Assembly (NCBI RefSeq): GCF_003711845.1
Contig: NZ_RHLQ01000002.1
Location: 62,001 to 126,000 of the forward strand
Reading direction: 5' to 3'
DNA from: Lysinibacillus halotolerans
Lineage (GTDB): Bacteria > Bacillota > Bacilli > Bacillales_A > Planococcaceae
Length of the DNA stretch: 64,000 bases
Shown: in pieces, positions 52,577 to 60,044 of the stretch
Layout of the letters: each line of letters starts with the position of its first letter
How positions within the stretch are numbered: position 1 is the stretch's first letter
Made by a program: the position numbers and the translations under genes
Notes under the pieces: generated by a model
Database searches by the model: none
What the model saw: the letters and a program-made list of their open reading frames with translations, nothing else
Told to the model about the DNA's origin: nothing

Positions 52577-52936
52577 ATGCCAACAGTATTAATAGTAGAC
52601 GATACACTTTTTATGCGAGTAAAAGTTGGCAATATGTTGAAGGAATGGGGTTTTGAAATTGTTGGAGAAGCTTCAAACGGTAAAGAAGCTGTAGAATTGT
52701 ATAAACAATTACAGCCTGATCTCGTCATAATGGATGTTACAATGCCGATTATGTCTGGATTAGATGCTGTAAAAGAAATACTGCCCCAATATCCTAATGC
52801 AAATATAATAATGCTATCAGCTCTCGATCAACAAAAAATTATAGTTGAAGCAATTGAAGCGGGTGCAAAGGATTTTATTACAAAACCTTTTGAACAAAAC
52901 CATTTGAAAATGATCGTTGATAATATTTTTGATTAA
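52577..52936 (+). CDS. yneI: CheY-like single-domain response regulator, YneI/CcdB
   Basis: 119-residue receiver domain. The acidic pair DD is at residues 8-9, the phospho-acceptor Asp53 lies in VIMDVTMP, the Ser/Thr is in MLSA and the Lys in ITKPF near residue 105. There is no output domain. It is located between ccdA and ccdC, as in B. subtilis, where it is not essential for cytochrome c synthesis. The cognate kinase is not in the window. A hairpin separates it from the next gene. Confidence 0.9.
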   Translation: MPTVLIVDDTLFMRVKVGNMLKEWGFEIVGEASNGKEAVELYKQLQPDLVIMDVTMPIMSGLDAVKEILPQYPNANIIMLSALDQQKIIVEAIEAGAKDFITKPFEQNHLKMIVDNIFD

Positions 52937-52951
52937 TAATGAACTATAAAG

Positions 52952-52982
52952 AATCCTGCTAATCTTTTAGCAGGATTTTAAT
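52952..52982 (+). terminator. Hairpin after yneI
   Basis: AATCCTGCTAA (52952-52962) with TTAGCAGGATT (52967-52977), then TTAATT. An 11-bp stem with a weak T run. Confidence 0.75.
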
Positions 52983-53066
52983 TGAGCATATTGTGGAATT
53001 TATTTAGAAAATAAGGTATTATCAATACGTTATTTTATATAGAGATTGCAAGAGGAGGGAAGAGTT

Positions 53067-53558
53067 ATGTTCGTTAATATACCTTCTCAATATTTAATAA
53101 TCGGTTCAACAGTAATGGCAATATTTATGGGATTATTTGTAATGTTTGTTCGTATCCGATCTCAAAAAAAACCAGTTACTGCTAAGAAAATCTTAATTCC
53201 TCCCATCGCTATGTCATCAGGTGCTCTGATGTTTATTTTTGAGGAATTCCGTGTTACACCGTTACAAATATTAGAAGCTGTCGTAGTTGGAATTATCTTT
53301 TCAACCGTATTAATTGCCACATCTAAATTTGAAGTAAGGCAAGATGAAATTTACATGAAACGTTCAAAAGCTTTTTTCTTTATTTTAGGAGGATTACTCA
53401 TTATTCGAGTGTTTATGAAAGTAATTCTTTCTAATTCCTTTAATATAGGTGAACTTGGCGGAATGTTTTGGATTTTAGCATTCTCTATGCTATGGCCTTG
53501 GCGAATCGCCATGTTTATACAATATAAAAAAATTGAAAAAAGTTTAATTACAGCTTAA
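53067..53558 (+). CDS. yneJ: CcdC/YneJ-family membrane protein
   Basis: 163 residues with about four to five helices, beginning MFVNIPSQYLIIGSTVMAIF. It matches YneJ (CcdC, DUF1453-related) by size, by the segment MFVRIRSQKKP, and by its place after ccdA and yneI. ATG 53067 follows GAGGAGGG; the longer frame from 53046 overlaps that site. In B. subtilis this gene is dispensable for cytochrome c maturation and its function is not clear. Confidence 0.85.
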   Translation: MFVNIPSQYLIIGSTVMAIFMGLFVMFVRIRSQKKPVTAKKILIPPIAMSSGALMFIFEEFRVTPLQILEAVVVGIIFSTVLIATSKFEVRQDEIYMKRSKAFFFILGGLLIIRVFMKVILSNSFNIGELGGMFWILAFSMLWPWRIAMFIQYKKIEKSLITA

Positions 53559-53592
53559 ACAAAAGGGATTGTCGATGGACAATCCCTTTTGT
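53559..53592. terminator. Bidirectional terminator between yneJ and yneK
   Basis: ACAAAAGGGATTGTC (53559-53573) with GACAATCCCTTTTGT (53578-53592), 15 perfect pairs with a 4-base loop. The plus-strand gene ends at its first base. Confidence 0.88.
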
Positions 53593-53611
53593 TCATATGT
53601 AAAAAGATCAC

Positions 53612-54043
53612 TTATTCAAAATATTGTTCATAAGGCGATACATCAATTTTCATTTCATCTAATTTTTTTCTTAAAAACTTATGATCCCGTTTTGGTGTTG
53701 CTTGAATATAACCTTTAATAATCAAATCATGGGTTATAGATTTCGCTTTTTCTTTTAAAGCAATTTCTCCAATTTTCCCCGCGATTTTTTCCTTTGCTAC
53801 TTGTCGAAACAACTCAGGAACAGGACTTACTAATTCATTTAATAATTCCTTGGACTCATCATTCCAAAGATGGATTGTTTTATCTAAATAATAATTTTGC
53901 CAATCCAAATCTGACTTTCCATCCTGTTTTGGCAATGCCTTCAAAAATTTTCGGAACATGAAAAATCCACCAATACCCATTAACGTAATGAGGACGAATA
54001 CCCAAAATAATATAAACCATAAAAACCAACCTTCTAAATTCAA
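53612..54043 (-). CDS. yneK: DUF2621 family protein (YneK-like)
   Basis: 143 residues. One N-terminal helix (NLEGWFLWFILFWVFVLITL) anchors it in the membrane; the rest is a soluble helical region with SDLDWQNYYLDKTIHLWND, typical of DUF2621. A longer frame from 54130 begins upstream of the AAAGAGGTGA site. TTG 54043 gives the compact family N-terminus and is chosen. The neighbouring ccdA-yneI-yneJ order is as in B. subtilis, where yneK lies next to them. Function unknown. Confidence 0.85.
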   Translation of the reverse strand: MNLEGWFLWFILFWVFVLITLMGIGGFFMFRKFLKALPKQDGKSDLDWQNYYLDKTIHLWNDESKELLNELVSPVPELFRQVAKEKIAGKIGEIALKEKAKSITHDLIIKGYIQATPKRDHKFLRKKLDEMKIDVSPYEQYFE

Positions 54044-54167
54044 ACCGTTCACCTCTTTAATTTCAATAATATCTATTATAAAAGGAACTTCAAAAGTTTT
54101 CACTAAATTTAATGTCTCTTTTTCCATCATTAGAAGGTATTTATATTAATGAAAGGGGGAATGAAAG

Positions 54168-54386
54168 ATGGCAGCATATAATTTTGAAAATGCCACATTA
54201 AAATTATCATTTGAAACAGGGGTTGATGAGCAAGGCAAGCCAATTATAACTTCTAAGACGTACAGAAATGTCCGTGCTAATGTGGAAGCTTCACAAATTG
54301 CTGCAGTAGTTCAAGTGTTAGCAAGTCTTTCAAACTACACATTACAAAAAGCACAAAAAATCGAAACTGAATTTGTCGAACTATAA
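54168..54386 (+). CDS. DUF1659 family protein
   Basis: 72-residue small soluble protein beginning MAAYNFENATLKLSFETGVD. It has the DUF1659 layout (beta hairpin followed by a helix VEASQIAAVVQVLASLSN) found in many spore formers. ATG 54168 follows AAAGGGGGAATG. It is followed 29 bases later by DUF2922; the pair is widely conserved and always adjacent as I recall. Function unknown. Confidence 0.85.
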   Translation: MAAYNFENATLKLSFETGVDEQGKPIITSKTYRNVRANVEASQIAAVVQVLASLSNYTLQKAQKIETEFVEL

Positions 54387-54415
54387 TGCAATGAAAAAAG
54401 AAGGGAGTTTTTTAA

Positions 54416-54643
54416 ATGGCACAAGTATTAGAGTTGAAATTTGATACAGCCAATGGCAAAACAATGACACTATCTGTAAATGAACCGAAACCAAACTTAA
54501 CACCTACGGAAATCACAGCGGCGATGCAAACAATTATGACAGCTGATGTTTTTCATAATGAAGGACATAAATTAGTAGCGATAAATCAAGCCCGTATTAT
54601 TGAACGCAATATTTCGGAATTTAATTTAACACAAAATAGTTAA
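54416..54643 (+). CDS. DUF2922 family protein
   Basis: 75-residue small protein beginning MAQVLELKFDTANGKTMTLS, with the family NEPKPNLTPTEITAAMQTIM segment. It is predicted alpha/beta and soluble. ATG 54416 follows AAGGGAG. It stands between DUF1659 and the YvrJ-type peptide. A terminator follows, so the last gene may have reduced or separate expression. Function unknown. Confidence 0.85.
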   Translation: MAQVLELKFDTANGKTMTLSVNEPKPNLTPTEITAAMQTIMTADVFHNEGHKLVAINQARIIERNISEFNLTQNS

Positions 54644-54661
54644 AAGAACATCAGATTAGAA

Positions 54662-54702
54662 GTCGGCAAAATCATCCATCAGATTTTGTCGGCTTTTTTA
54701 TT
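54662..54702 (+). terminator. Terminator after DUF2922
   Basis: GTCGGCAAAATC (54662-54673) pairs with GATTTTGTCGGC (54682-54693) using two G-T pairs, then six T. Confidence 0.88.
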
Positions 54703-54730
54703 CAAGTTATATCGAATGGAGGAAAAATTG

Positions 54731-54859
54731 ATGCAAGAATGGGTCTCTTTAGTTCAAGAAATCGGTTTTCCAATACTCGTATCATTTTATTTGTTGTACC
54801 GTATTGAAACGAAACTTGATGCAATTCACACTGCCATTATATCCATGCATCAAAATTAA
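54731..54859 (+). CDS. YvrJ-family membrane peptide
   Basis: 42 residues. A short amphipathic start (MQEWVSLVQEIGFPILVSF) runs into a single membrane segment, then YLLYRIETKLDAIHTAIISM, which fits the YvrJ family. ATG 54731 follows TGGAGGAAAAATTG. It lies just after the DUF2922 terminator, completing the DUF1659-DUF2922-YvrJ trio found together in bacilli and clostridia. The topology resembles holin-like peptides, but no role is known. Confidence 0.8.
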   Translation: MQEWVSLVQEIGFPILVSFYLLYRIETKLDAIHTAIISMHQN

Positions 54860-54974
54860 TTGTTAAAATAAAGTGGTAAAATTCACAAATTTGTTCGAGA
54901 ACTATTAACTCGAATGGTTGTACTAAGTTTAGTATTTCGATAATATGAGAGAAGGACTAGAGGGAGTGAATACA

Positions 54975-55589
54975 TTGAAAAAGAAATTAGTCGGACTTAT
55001 CGGAATACTAACACTTATAACTATTTTAAGTGCATGTAGCAATTATAAATTTAAACCGGATATTGAATATGAAGTGGAAGATTTTACAGCTATGAATCAT
55101 CGCGGTGAAGAAGTTTCGCTCGAGCAATTAAAAGGGAAACCTTGGTTAGCTATGTTTATATTTACAAATTGTACAACGATTTGTCAGCCAATGACTTTTA
55201 ATATGACAACAATTCAAGAAGAATTAGAAAAACGTGGAGTGGAAGATTACAACATTGTCGGTTTCTCCGTAGACCCAGCCAATGATACACCGGAAGTACT
55301 TTCTGAGTATTTAAGTCATTACACATTAGCAGATGAATCGAAATGGAATTTACTAACGAATTATGATCAAAAATGGATTGAACAGTTCGCATTAAATTCA
55401 TTTAAATCATTAGTGAAAATGCCGAAAGAAGGGGATCAAGTTATTCATGGTTCAACTTTTTACCTTGTAGATGAAAAAGGAACGGCAGTTAAAAGTTATA
55501 CTGGTTATTCTGACAGTGCAGATGGTGTTCCATATGAGACGATTGCAATCGATATGGAAACTTTAATTAAAGAAAGATTAGATAAATAA
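54975..55589 (+). CDS. SCO1/SenC-family copper chaperone lipoprotein
   Basis: 204-residue extracytoplasmic lipoprotein for assembly of the copper centre of cytochrome c oxidase. The lipobox ILSAC lies near residue 21. The thioredoxin-fold domain has the copper-binding pair in TNCTTICQPM and the distal His in VIHGSTFYLVD. The TTG start at 54975 follows AGGGAGTGA; the frame to 54945 and a GTG at 54966 lack spacing. It is similar to YpmQ/ScoA of B. subtilis. Its partner oxidase genes are not nearby. Confidence 0.9.
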   Translation: MKKKLVGLIGILTLITILSACSNYKFKPDIEYEVEDFTAMNHRGEEVSLEQLKGKPWLAMFIFTNCTTICQPMTFNMTTIQEELEKRGVEDYNIVGFSVDPANDTPEVLSEYLSHYTLADESKWNLLTNYDQKWIEQFALNSFKSLVKMPKEGDQVIHGSTFYLVDEKGTAVKSYTGYSDSADGVPYETIAIDMETLIKERLDK

Positions 55590-55597
55590 AATTTTAA

Positions 55598-55627
55598 AAG
55601 TCAGGTATAGTTGCCTGGCTTTTTTTA
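55598..55627 (+). terminator. Terminator after the SCO gene
   Basis: AGTCAGG (55599-55605) with CCTGGCT (55614-55620), one G-T pair, then seven T. Confidence 0.85.
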
Positions 55628-55713
55628 TGTTTTTTCTTTCCATTCATCCTTTTAGGAATAATTTTATTGAAATAACAGAAAATAAAAGTGTAAATTTGAA
55701 TGGAGGTAAGAAA

Positions 55714-56145
55714 ATGAAAACTGTTTCTGAAATCATGACGAAAGATATTAAAGTATGTACCCCCCACGATTCTGTAACAGCTGCTGCCAAAATTATGCGC
55801 GATATTGAGTGTGGTTCCGTACCTGTTTGTGAAGGAAAGGAAGTAGTAGGGATTATTACTGACCGTGATATCGTAATCACTTGTGTAGCAGAAGGAAAAG
55901 ATAGTAATTCTGTTCACTGTCATGACTGTATGTCAACTGATGTTGTTACGTGTACAGCGGATACTGATATTCATGAATGTGCACGAATGATGGCACAGCA
56001 CCAAATCCGTCGTATTCCAGTTGTAGAAAATGGAGAAATTGTAGGTATAATTGCAATTGGTGACTTAGCAAGAGAGAATATTTATGTGAATGAAGCAGGG
56101 GATGCTTTAAGTGATATTTCTGAGCACTCTCGTTACGATCATTAA
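55714..56145 (+). CDS. Cys-rich CBS-domain pair protein
   Basis: 143 residues holding two CBS domains (residues about 1-60 and 70-130) with the usual MTKDIKVCTPHDSV and GIITDRDIVI and GIIAIGDLAR segments. Such tandem CBS proteins bind AMP, ATP or other nucleotides and act alone as stress regulators in bacilli. It has eight Cys (15, 33, 39, 57, 69, 72, 80, 89), including CHDC. That is uncommon for a CBS protein and may mean metal or redox binding. ATG 55714 follows GGAGG. It stands alone. Confidence 0.8.
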   Translation: MKTVSEIMTKDIKVCTPHDSVTAAAKIMRDIECGSVPVCEGKEVVGIITDRDIVITCVAEGKDSNSVHCHDCMSTDVVTCTADTDIHECARMMAQHQIRRIPVVENGEIVGIIAIGDLARENIYVNEAGDALSDISEHSRYDH

Positions 56146-56220
56146 AATGAATTAACGGTTAAAAGACGAAATATAAAAATCTGCTATTTTCTATGAAGTG
56201 TGTCAAATGGTCAATACAGA

Positions 56221-56252
56221 AGTCATAGCATTTTTTTATGCTATGACTATTT
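56221..56252. terminator. Hairpin between the CBS gene and metI
   Basis: AGTCATAGCAT (56221-56231) with ATGCTATGACT (56238-56248), 11 perfect pairs and a loop of six T. The T run outside is short, so both convergent genes may share it. Confidence 0.7.
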
Positions 56253-56315
56253 TGGTTGACGTCATTGTCTACGTACATTTCATTAAAAACGAGCAGATTT
56301 TTCTTATGTTATGTT

Positions 56316-57422
56316 TTAAAACTCTTGTCTTAATTGATCAAATACTTGTTTTAAATCAGCAATAATATCCTCAGCTTCTTCTACTCCAACAGAGAAACGT
56401 AACAAACGATCATCCACACCACGTGCAACTCGCTCTTCATATGGAATATCCGCATGGGTTTGGGTAGCTGGGTAAGTAATAAAACTTTCAACTCCTCCAA
56501 GACTCTCCGCAAAGGTAATTAATTGAATTTTTTGAAGGAAAGGATCTACCATTTCTGCTTTTTGAACTCTAAAGGATAACATACCACCTTTACCGGTATA
56601 CAAAACATCGCTTACTAAAGGTTCAGATTCTAGATAAGCGGCTACTTTTTTACCGTTTTGATCATGTTGTTTTAAACGAAGGTGCATCGTTTTTAATCCT
56701 CTAATGACAAGCCAACTATCCATAGGGGAAAGTACTAATCCCATTCCATTATGGGCAAAGGCTAATTTTTCACATAAACTTTCTCCTTTAGCAACGACTA
56801 ATCCTGCTAATACATCATTATGTCCTGCAATATATTTCGTTGCACTATGTAATACAATATCTGCACCATGTTCGATTGGACGCTGGAAGTATGGTGTATA
56901 GAAAGTATTGTCAACGATAAATAATAAATGATGCTTTTTACAAATTGCTGCAAATTGATCAAGATCAAATTCAATCATAAGTGGGTTTGTCGGTGTTTCA
57001 AGGAAAATTGCTTTCGTATTTTCGTTAACAAGACCTTCTATCTCTTCAATAGAAGAAAAATAGACAGGGTTTATATTATATGTTTCACTAAACGTTTTTA
57101 ATAAGCGGTATGTACCACCGTAAATATCATCAGGTACGATAATTTCATCTCCTGGTTTAAACAAGGAAAGAACGAGCTGAACTGCTGCCATACCTGAACT
57201 ACAAGCAAAACCAGCATCACCATTTTCTAAGTCAGCAATACCTTTTTCTAAAATTTCACGTGTTGGATTTTTCGTTCGAGTGTAATCATATCCAGTCGAC
57301 TGTCCAATTCCATTATGTTTATAAGCCGTTGACATATAAATGGGAGGATTGACAGCACCCGTTTTAATATCACTTAAATTTCCTAATTGAACAAGCTTCG
57401 TTTCAATTGAACGCTTTGTCAT
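56316..57422 (-). CDS. metI: Cystathionine gamma-synthase/O-acetylhomoserine thiolyase, MetI-type
   Basis: 368-residue PLP enzyme of the Cys/Met family. The N-terminus SIETKLVQLGNLSDIKTGAV, the STAYKHNGIGQSTGYDYTR stretch, the PLP Lys in HSATKYIAGHND, and C-terminal FAESLGGVESFITYPATQTH follow B. subtilis MetI closely. It makes cystathionine from O-acylhomoserine and cysteine, and can also use sulfide. ATG 57422 follows AAAGAAGTGA; the longer frame to 57455 lacks a site. It stands alone: no metC is next to it and no S-box leader is visible in the 200 bases upstream. Confidence 0.88.
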   Translation of the reverse strand: MTKRSIETKLVQLGNLSDIKTGAVNPPIYMSTAYKHNGIGQSTGYDYTRTKNPTREILEKGIADLENGDAGFACSSGMAAVQLVLSLFKPGDEIIVPDDIYGGTYRLLKTFSETYNINPVYFSSIEEIEGLVNENTKAIFLETPTNPLMIEFDLDQFAAICKKHHLLFIVDNTFYTPYFQRPIEHGADIVLHSATKYIAGHNDVLAGLVVAKGESLCEKLAFAHNGMGLVLSPMDSWLVIRGLKTMHLRLKQHDQNGKKVAAYLESEPLVSDVLYTGKGGMLSFRVQKAEMVDPFLQKIQLITFAESLGGVESFITYPATQTHADIPYEERVARGVDDRLLRFSVGVEEAEDIIADLKQVFDQLRQEF

Positions 57423-57580
57423 ATAAATCACTTCTTTCTCTTTCAAAGTTGTCACATTTTACGAAACATTAGCAATGAACCGATTATTAATATAATTTAT
57501 CACGTTAAAGTAGTGAAAACAACACTCTCGTAATGAAAGATAATATTTACATGGAAAAAGAATGAAAAAAGGTATAAATA

Positions 57581-57615
57581 AAAAGTATTTAACCAATAAT
57601 AGCTAAATACTTTTT
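57581..57615 (-). terminator. Terminator after mscL
   Basis: AAAAGTATTTAA (57581-57592) and TAAATACTTTTT (57604-57615) pair with one offset. Read on the minus strand the stem is followed by TTATTTA. Confidence 0.7.
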
Positions 57616-57618
57616 GAA

Positions 57619-58011
57619 TTAAGATTGTTTATTTTTTAATAAATCACGAATTTCCATCAGTAGCTCTTCTTTTACATCAACTTCAGGAGCTGAAGGCTCT
57701 TCTGCTGTTTCTTCTTTCTTTTTACGATTTAATTTCGTTAATAGTCGTAATACCATAAAGATAGAAAAGGCAATAATAATGAAGTCAATGATAGATTGGA
57801 TAAATACACCGAGTTTAATTTCTGCTTCGCCAATACCGAAAATAAGGCTATTTGTTAAATTTATACCACCTGTAATCATACCGATAAGTGGGGTAATAAT
57901 ATTTTCTACTAATGATGAAACAATTTTACCGAAAGCAGCACCAATAACAACACCGATTGCTAGATCGATAACATTACCTCTCATAGCAAATTCTTTAAAC
58001 TCTTTCCACAT
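57619..58011 (-). CDS. mscL: Large-conductance mechanosensitive channel
   Basis: 130-residue pentameric membrane channel releasing solutes upon osmotic downshock. The N-terminus [20 protein letters not shown] and first helix [21 protein letters not shown] are diagnostic. The second helix [19 protein letters not shown] precedes a charged cytoplasmic tail ending in a helical bundle. ATG 58011 follows an AGGAGTGA-type site. It is a single-gene unit. Confidence 0.96.
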   Translation of the reverse strand: MWKEFKEFAMRGNVIDLAIGVVIGAAFGKIVSSLVENIITPLIGMITGGINLTNSLIFGIGEAEIKLGVFIQSIIDFIIIAFSIFMVLRLLTKLNRKKKEETAEEPSAPEVDVKEELLMEIRDLLKNKQS

Positions 58012-58154
58012 TTTATATCACTCCTTGTTGTATAATACATAAATAGTATAGAAAGCTATTTTACATAAAGCTACCTTTTATTACAATATTTAAAATAAAT
58101 TTTATTTAATTAATAGTTTTGAATCATAAATATCTCTTTAAGGATGTGGCTAAA

Positions 58155-58844
58155 GTGGCAAATAAAACTTTTAAAAAAAAGCCAAAAAAACCATTGATTA
58201 GCCCTGCTAAAAAATTATTTCTTATCGTTTTATTAATTCCTGTTTCCGTAACAGTTTATTTTTGTGTTTTTTTAGTTTGGGATAATATAAAAAATTTCTC
58301 CTCGCTTCATCATGAGGAGAAAATTAACATTCAAGAACATTTTGATATTGAAATTCCAGAGGAGTATATCCCTATATATATTTCAGCAGGAGAAGCATAT
58401 GGAGTACCATGGACATTATTAGCAGCACATCATCGTGTAGAAACAAAATTTTCAACTATGAAGGAATTAATATCTCCCGCTGGAGCTGAAGGACATATGC
58501 AATTTATGCCGTGTACCTTTGTCGGTTGGAATCATCCAACATGCAGTGGGTTAGGAGAAGGGGAAATTCCTGCAGTTGAAAAAACAAATCCTGAAATGAT
58601 CGAAAAATACGGTGGATTTGGGGTTGATGCAAATGGCGATGGTATAGCCGACCCTTACGATATTGAAGATGCCATTTATAGTGCAGCAAATTACTTATCA
58701 AAATCAGGAGCTTCTGACGGAGAGTTGAGAAAGGCCATTTTTAATTATAACCATAGCGAAGAATATGTAGAAGATATATTGTATTATTATCATCTATATG
58801 AAGAAGTCGGCGAGGAACTTGTACAATTGAGTCGAAAAAATTAA
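58155..58844 (+). CDS. Membrane-anchored lytic transglycosylase
   Basis: About 229 residues. A basic N-terminal tail (KKKPKKPLISPAKK) leads to one membrane helix (LFLIVLLIPVSVTVYFCVFL), then an extracellular lysozyme-fold domain. The catalytic Glu lies in HHRVETKFSTM, and the GAEGHMQFMPCTF motif and terminal NYNHSEEYVEDIL are typical of SLT-type enzymes. It cuts the glycan strands of peptidoglycan. The frame opens at TTG 58119 without a site; GTG 58155, after AAGGATG, is favoured but not certain. Relatives are often found in conjugative elements (CwlT-like); no such element is near. Confidence 0.82.
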   Translation: MANKTFKKKPKKPLISPAKKLFLIVLLIPVSVTVYFCVFLVWDNIKNFSSLHHEEKINIQEHFDIEIPEEYIPIYISAGEAYGVPWTLLAAHHRVETKFSTMKELISPAGAEGHMQFMPCTFVGWNHPTCSGLGEGEIPAVEKTNPEMIEKYGGFGVDANGDGIADPYDIEDAIYSAANYLSKSGASDGELRKAIFNYNHSEEYVEDILYYYHLYEEVGEELVQLSRKN

Positions 58845-58883
58845 ATATCATTTATAAAAAACTGCCTTTTTTCTACGGCAAAA

Positions 58884-58955
58884 AAAGACGAAAGACTCAT
58901 CATTCATCGATTTGGATACATCATATAGTTTGAATGAGTGGAGACTTTCGTCTTT
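58884..58955. terminator. Long imperfect inverted repeat between convergent genes
   Basis: AAAGACGAAAG (58884-58894) with CTTTCGTCTTT (58945-58955), plus inner partial matches (ACTCAT/ATGAGT). It forms a long hairpin over the 3' ends of the transglycosylase and YeaQ-type transcripts, probably a shared terminator. Confidence 0.6.
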
Positions 58956-59003
58956 ATCCGTAGTTAAAAACAAATTTTATTCTTTTTAGACAAGAACATT
59001 GAA

Positions 59004-59261
59004 TTAAGTCGCTTTTCTCATTGATCTCATAATGAGACTTACAATAAAGATTAAAACGATTGCACCAATTAGAGCAGGGAAAACGTAAAAATCAGAAACT
59101 TGCCATCCCCAATTTCCTAACACAGCACTGCCGATCCAGGAACCAACGATACCGGCTACAATGTTTCCGATAATTCCTCCAGGCACATCTCTACCGATAA
59201 TGACTCCAGCAAGCCACCCAAGTACTCCGCCAATAACTAAATACCAAATGAAGCTCATCAT
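59004..59261 (-). CDS. GlsB/YeaQ/YmgE-family membrane protein
   Basis: 85-residue, three-helix membrane protein with the glycine zipper pattern VIGGVLGWLAGVIIGRDVPGG and GGIIGNIVAGIVGSWIGSAV. The family is induced by general stress in several bacteria, mechanism unknown. ATG 59261 (or 59258) follows AAAGGAG. It is monocistronic, convergent with the transglycosylase gene. The 300 bases upstream to the 35-codon gene are A+T-rich with no other supported gene. Confidence 0.85.
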   Translation of the reverse strand: MMSFIWYLVIGGVLGWLAGVIIGRDVPGGIIGNIVAGIVGSWIGSAVLGNWGWQVSDFYVFPALIGAIVLIFIVSLIMRSMRKAT

Positions 59262-59497
59262 TATTTAGTCAACTCCTTTTATTTATTAAAAGCGTGTACT
59301 TACCTATAGCCTAAAATTTGATCATTAAACTTGAATTAAAGTCTTACATCCTAGGTAATACAGCTCTTTAGTAAGTAATATGCACAATTATTAAAGAACA
59401 AATGCATCAATACATTCGAATTTAATTGGATCCGTAAATCATCCAACGGTTTTCATTGAAAATTTTTAAAAAACGTTCACAAAATATTCAAAAACTT

Positions 59498-59526
59498 TTG
59501 CTTTTTTAAAAAAGAGGGAGTATAAT
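59498..59526 (+). promoter_or_regulatory. Promoter of the 35-codon gene
   Basis: TTGCTT (59498-59503), a 17-base spacer, and consensus TATAAT (59521-59526). Confidence 0.65.
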
Positions 59527-59567
59527 TTCAAAAAAGAAATAAAAAATAAAAAAATGAGGTGTTTAGT

Positions 59568-59675
59568 ATGGATATGAAAATGATGAAAAAGTTAAATCGA
59601 CGTGGAATACTTTTGGCCTTTTTGCACAGTGTCATACTATTGAACCTCTCATGGGATTTATTTCTAATAAAATAA
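59568..59675 (+). CDS. 35-residue hydrophobic peptide
   Basis: ATG 59568 follows TGAGGTG at correct spacing and encodes 35 residues: a basic start (MDMKMMKKLNRRG) and a hydrophobic remainder (ILLAFLHSVILLNLSWDLFL) ending in IK. A clear promoter and terminator make a tight unit of about 190 bases. I know no family. The topology (positive N-terminus, one membrane segment, no long tail) resembles small membrane toxins or membrane-modulating peptides. The high Leu content, about one quarter, and the place upstream of ilvD also allow a leader-peptide idea, but the terminator lies 370 bases before ilvD. Confidence 0.6.
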   Translation: MDMKMMKKLNRRGILLAFLHSVILLNLSWDLFLIK

Positions 59676-59687
59676 CAATGCATCAGC

Positions 59688-59721
59688 AAAAGCCTAGTAA
59701 ATACTAGGCTTTTTATTTTTT
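59688..59721 (+). terminator. Terminator after the 35-codon gene
   Basis: AAAAGCCTAGTA (59688-59699) with TACTAGGCTTTT (59702-59713), 12 perfect pairs, then TATTTTTT. Confidence 0.93.
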
Positions 59722-59820
59722 CAAAAAAAGATTTTTAACATCCATATGATAAGAGCTCCTTCAAAGAAAATGAATCTGATTATCAAAATTAATTATTGGA
59801 TTTTATTTAATAAATCATAA

Positions 59821-59843
59821 AATTTTGAAAAAATTTCAAAATT
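59821..59843. promoter_or_regulatory. 23-bp palindrome resembling a CodY site
   Basis: AATTTTGAAA-AAA-TTTCAAAATT is a perfect inverted repeat. Its first 15 bases match the CodY consensus AATTTTCWGAAAATT at 13 of 15 positions, and so does the other strand. CodY represses branched-chain amino acid genes in bacilli. It lies about 140 bases upstream of the predicted ilvD start point, which is far, so repression could need a second site. Confidence 0.5.
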
Positions 59844-59877
59844 AATTAAAAAAACATAATGCTTGTTATAACGTGAT

Positions 59878-59891
59878 TGTAAACGATTACA
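59878..59891. promoter_or_regulatory. Perfect CcpA cre box
   Basis: TGTAAACGATTACA matches the cre consensus TGWAANCGNTNWCA at every position. It is centred about 88 bases upstream of the predicted start point of ilvD, the kind of position from which CcpA activates the ilv-leu operon of B. subtilis. Confidence 0.75.
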
Positions 59892-59936
59892 AATTATTAG
59901 AGTTTTTCAAATTGTGAAAATAATTAAAAAATCATA

Positions 59937-59966
59937 TTGACCTAACAACGGTTTTTGTACTATGAT
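59937..59966 (+). promoter_or_regulatory. Promoter of the ilv operon
   Basis: TTGACC (59937-59942), an 18-base spacer, TATGAT (59961-59966). Start predicted near 59973, leaving a 130-base leader before ilvD. Confidence 0.65.
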
Positions 59967-59982
59967 AACAACAATTTAAAAC

Positions 59983-60044
59983 GTTCGCTCTAGTAAAGCG
60001 AACACAATCATGTAACTTAAATCCAACATGATTGAACAATTTTT
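59983..60044 (+). promoter_or_regulatory. Two consecutive hairpins in the ilvD leader
   Basis: GTTCGCT (59983-59989) with AGCGAAC (59997-60003), then CAATCATGT (60005-60013) with ACATGATTG (60026-60034), followed after five bases by TTTTT. They are not a T-box. The second might act as a weak terminator or as an mRNA-stabilising stem. Confidence 0.45.

Noticed and set aside
59568-59675. Classical leader-peptide attenuator for the ilv operon
   Set aside because: The peptide is Leu/Ile-rich, but its terminator lies about 370 bases before ilvD and a separate promoter follows it, so direct attenuation of ilvD is unlikely.
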